DNA from: Acinetobacter sp. ANC 4173
GTDB lineage: Bacteria; Pseudomonadota; Gammaproteobacteria; Pseudomonadales; Moraxellaceae
Direction: 5' to 3'
NCBI RefSeq assembly: GCF_004331255.1
Contig: NZ_SJOF01000005.1
Coordinates: forward strand, 1-64,000
DNA: 64,000 nt
In this document: positions 61,514 to 64,000 of the stretch, one piece after another
How the letters are laid out: every line of letters begins with the position of its first letter
How positions within the stretch are numbered: position 1 is the stretch's first letter
Position numbers and translations under genes: made by a program
Notes under the pieces: model-generated
Told to the model about the DNA's origin: nothing
Seen by the model: only the letters and a program-made list of their open reading frames with translations
Databases searched by the model: none

Positions 61514-62541
61514 GGCTTTGTTGCACAAATATTTAATTACTAGAGTTTCTCTAAGCGACTCAAATTTAAGAGACAACTTGGGTATGAAGTTGACCTAATT
61601 CGGTAAATTTATTCAGTACGGCTATATGTACATGAATCTCATTGACTTGGCTTTGAAAATTCCTTGCACTCAGTTTATCGCCCAATAATTTGATGCAATA
61701 CGTCTTAGTTTCTACCAAGCTTCGGCGATGATACCCAGACCAATTTTTCTGCCTAAACGTTTGACTGTTTTTAATAATTCATTTATCTGCACAGACCTTA
61801 GAGTTTTATCTTTTGACGGCTGTGCATTTTTTCTTGGTGGAATGACTGCATGTGTTTGTCGATCTGAAATTACTTTTCTACAGTATTTTGTGTCATAAGC
61901 CCCGTCTGTATAGACTGAATCAATCTGCTCATCCAACGGGATTTGATCAAGTAAATCCCCAAGGACTTGCGAATCACTCACATTATTCGTTGTGAGCTGA
62001 ACAGCTCGTATTTGTAGGGTTTTAGCATCTATACCAATATGAAGTTTACGCCATTGGCGACGATATTCAGGCTGATGTTTCTTACGTTTCCATTCACCTT
62101 CACCTAAAAACTTCAAGCCAGTAGAGTCAACGAGTAGGTGTAGTCCATCACTACTTTTTTGATAGCTAACTGTAATATCGATATGCTTTTGTCTTCTGCA
62201 GAGGGTGGAGTAATCTGGAGCTGTCCAATCTAATCCGAAAAGTTTAATAAGACTTTGAAAAAAGCCTGTGACCATGCGAAAGAGAGTCGAAATAGAGATT
62301 TAATAATGAGGCAACATTGAATGGCTGCATCAGAATAAATTTGAGTTCGTCCTTGTTTTCCTTTTGGCTGTGCATACCATTGGGTCGTAGGATCAAACCA
62401 AACAGAGATGTTTCCTCGATTGATTAAAGCTCGGTTATAGGAGGGCCAATTAGTCGTCCGATAGATGTTAGGTGTAGGCTTCTTCATTTGAGAATTATAT
62501 TGCTGAATAAGCCTTCAAGAATAGGTTTGTGCAACAAAGCC
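61514..62541 (-). mobile_element. IS5-family insertion sequence, 1028 bp, inactive
   Basis: The perfect 16-bp terminal inverted repeats GGCTTTGTTGCACAAA (61514-61529) and TTTGTGCAACAAAGCC (62526-62541) bound a 1028-bp element. Its leftward transposase gene (61566-62487) has two frameshifts. No target-site duplication is seen: the left flank is TCTATG, the right flank ACGCTC. This suggests a deletion or recombination next to the element after insertion. It truncates the membrane-protein gene on the left and directly abuts copy 2 of the small-RNA repeat on the right. Confidence 0.85.
61566..62487 (-). pseudogene. IS5-family transposase, two frameshifts
   Basis: Frame one (62487-62230) encodes the N-terminus MKKPTPNIYRTTNWPSYNRA and on to IIKSLFRLSF. 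The chain then shifts frame near 62280 to MVTGFFQSLIKLFGLDWTAP, DYSTLCRRQKHIDI and the DDE region (VDSTGLKF; VYTDGAYDTKYCRKVI). A second shift near 61740 (LGRKIGL against WSGYHRRSLVETKTYC, the latter with the catalytic glutamate) leads to the C-terminus LNKFTELGQLHTQVVS. The unshifted sequence SLFRLSLRMV survives at 48747-48785, confirming a one-base loss at the first break. Confidence 0.82.
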
Positions 62542-62739
62542 ACGCTCAGGCTGACATGAATTAGAGAGCATTGCGTCTAGGCCACTATGGGGATTTTTCA
62601 TATGATCGTGACATAGAGAACAGGATGTTCCAACACATAAAACAATAATGATAAGTGCAACACCAGGACGTGAGGTACGACAGGAGTTATACCTAAACAC
62701 CCAATACGAAAAAGCCCGACAGGATGTCGGGTTTTTTTA
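62542..62739 (+). ncRNA. Putative repeated small RNA, copy 2 (C4-like group?)
   Basis: This segment is nearly identical to 6868-7066, including the terminator AGCCCGACA-GGA-TGTCGGGTT with seven T. The IS ends exactly where the shared sequence begins, so anything upstream of ACGCTCAGG in copy 1, including any promoter there, is missing here and may be replaced by IS sequence. Confidence 0.5.
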
Positions 62740-63175
62740 TTACCATTTGGATACTGGCTAAGTTCGTCATAAAATATAGACTATAATCTATATTTTGGCT
62801 GTGATATGCGGACAATCATCTCGACCTATCTGATTAATGAATGGCTTTAGCATCAAGATGAAACAACACAAGAGAAAGCCTTAGAACCGTCGTTGTTCTG
62901 AGAGCTGTACACTTTTTTGGCAATATTAGGCTCTATTAAACAACATTAAAATCACTTATTCATTAGGTCAGTCATTTGGAATTAGTCGTCAAGCAGTATG
63001 CCATTATTTAAAAACAGGCGAGTAACTAAATTGAAGTCAACTAAATTTAGATACTCGCTTTACCTGTGATAGTGTGAATATGATTAGATGTAGTCTAAGT
63101 ACATCTAAATAGTCTGAATGATATTCTTCCCTATGAAAATTAATACATTTCGTCAACGTATAAGAAAATAACCTT
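62740..63175. other. Intergenic region with helix-turn-helix remnant
   Basis: No intact gene is supported. AAATATAGA (62772-62780) and TCTATATTT (62787-62795) form an inverted repeat. The plus-strand frame 62951-63025 encodes ITYSLGQSFGISRQAVCHYL and KTGE before a stop, a Cro-like helix-turn-helix. It has no start codon in frame, so it looks like the remnant of a small phage or plasmid regulator. Confidence 0.45.
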
Positions 63176-64000
63176 CTACTTCACTTGTAAACGTGCACGA
63201 TGTAATACTGGCTCGGTGTAACCTGAGGGCTGTTCGGTGCCTTTAAAGATCAAGTCTGATGCAGCTTTAAAAGCGATACTGTTTGCGAAATCAGCCGACA
63301 TTGGGCGATAAAGTCGGTCATTGGCATTTTGTTCATCCACAATTTTTGCCATGCGTTGCAGTACTTGTTCGACTTCGGCTTGTGTCACCACGCCATGATG
63401 CAACCAATTCGCTACATGCTGAGATGAAATCCGTAAAGTTGCACGATCTTCCATTAAGCCAACATTATGAATATCAAGTACTTTAGAGCAGCCAATACCT
63501 AAATCCACCCAACGTACCACATAGCCTAAAATACCCTGACAGTTATTTTCCAGTTCTTTGGTAATGTCTTCCTTTGACCAATCAGTATCTGTAGCCAAAG
63601 CTGGTGTTAGAAGATCATCTAAACTCAGAGCTTCGGTTTGCAATAATGCTTGCTGACGATCAGCTACATTCACTTGATGGTAATGCAGCGCATGAATCAC
63701 CGCACCTGTTGGTGAAGGCACCCATGCACAGCTCGCTCCAGCTCTAGGATGTTCAGCTTTACTTTGATACATGGCACCTAATAAATCCGTTTTAGCCCAC
63801 ATACCTTTACCAATTTGTGCTTTGCCTTGTAAGCCTACTTGCAAACCAATCATGACATTGCGATTTTCATAAGCATCGAACCATGCTTGGTTTTTGATTT
63901 CAGCTTTTGGCACAAATGGACCTGCTTCCATCAGGGTATGAATTTCATCTCCTGTACGATCCATGAATCCTGTATTAATAAAGATCACGCGATCTTGGGC
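63176..64000 (-). CDS. glcB: Malate synthase G, C-terminal part (cut by the window edge)
   Basis: The frame runs from the window edge to 63176 and gives about 275 residues of the roughly 720 of malate synthase G. The sequence starts [20 protein letters not shown] and continues [39 protein letters not shown] and [20 protein letters not shown], ending near [14 protein letters not shown]. The enzyme condenses glyoxylate with acetyl-CoA to malate. The region includes the last part of the TIM barrel and the C-terminal domain. It is a housekeeping-type gene, which raises the question of whether the molecule is a chromid. Confidence 0.95.
   Translation of the reverse strand, partial: AQDRVIFINTGFMDRTGDEIHTLMEAGPFVPKAEIKNQAWFDAYENRNVMIGLQVGLQGKAQIGKGMWAKTDLLGAMYQSKAEHPRAGASCAWVPSPTGAVIHALHYHQVNVADRQQALLQTEALSLDDLLTPALATDTDWSKEDITKELENNCQGILGYVVRWVDLGIGCSKVLDIHNVGLMEDRATLRISSQHVANWLHHGVVTQAEVEQVLQRMAKIVDEQNANDRLYRPMSADFANSIAFKAASDLIFKGTEQPSGYTEPVLHRARLQVK

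Noticed and set aside
62772..62795. Inverted repeat AAATATAGA/TCTATATTT as a Xer or phage operator
   Set aside because: It is an AT-rich palindrome without the 11-6-11 Xer layout, and the nearby helix-turn-helix frame is broken; no function can be supported.

Overview
The window looks like Acinetobacter DNA: it is AT-rich, the Rep_3 initiator and its 22-bp iterons match the Acinetobacter plasmid type, there is a pdif-like XerC/XerD site, and many gene families are those of this genus. The left end is a plasmid replicon. It runs from a roughly 2-kb complex repeat array, through a decayed IS5-type transposase, a rep gene reading leftwards and an origin (six 22-bp iterons, an AT-rich stretch, a perfect DnaA box), to a parA plus ribbon-helix-helix partition pair. 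The right end (about 50-64 kb) holds chromosome-type genes: a TonB receptor, a MocR regulator, cytochrome bd oxidase, a siroheme nitrite/sulfite reductase, lrgAB and glcB. The molecule is therefore most likely a large plasmid or chromid; this cannot be settled from the window alone.

The main content, about 7.3-48.7 kb, is a catabolic island for methylated amines. It encodes a complete predicted route from trimethylamine to ammonia. Tmm turns TMA into TMAO. Tdm (DUF1989 plus GcvT) turns TMAO into DMA and formaldehyde. DmmABC, a heme-dependent demethylase with a reductase, turns DMA into methylamine and formaldehyde, with a stand-alone GcvT-like protein next to it. GmaS and MgsABC then make N-methylglutamate from methylamine, and MgdABCD oxidises that to glutamate and methylene-tetrahydrofolate. 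FolD and PurU release the C1 unit as formate. Two AmtB transporters and an XRE-cupin regulator complete the set. A cytosolic histidine kinase, a response regulator and a PAS protein lie between tdm and tmm.

Within the island (14.9-25.9 kb) sits a cluster resembling the Acinetobacter baylyi trigonelline (N-methylnicotinate) pathway: GntR regulator, hydrolase, two-component flavin monooxygenase, two aldehyde dehydrogenases, an NCS1 permease, a porin and a carboxymuconolactone-decarboxylase-like protein. That pathway releases methylamine and succinate semialdehyde, so the two systems would interlock: the methylamine would feed the flanking GmaS/Mgs/Mgd modules.

Two shared operator-like sequences tie the parts together. 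TTTCTTAWTAGGAAA occurs upstream of both purU-folD-mgd and gmaS-mgs. The palindrome TGGTATACCA occurs upstream of both trigonelline-type operons. The replicon array contains 13 Rep iteron cores mixed with pairs of AACTTA motifs spaced 9 bp apart. The same pair lies just upstream of parA, and a diverged inverted copy of the whole unit lies at 49.1-49.5 kb. Mobile traces include an IS5-family copy with two frameshifts that truncates a membrane-protein gene, older IS5 scraps, a LysR fragment and two nearly identical copies of a roughly 200-bp putative small RNA, one directly abutting the IS.
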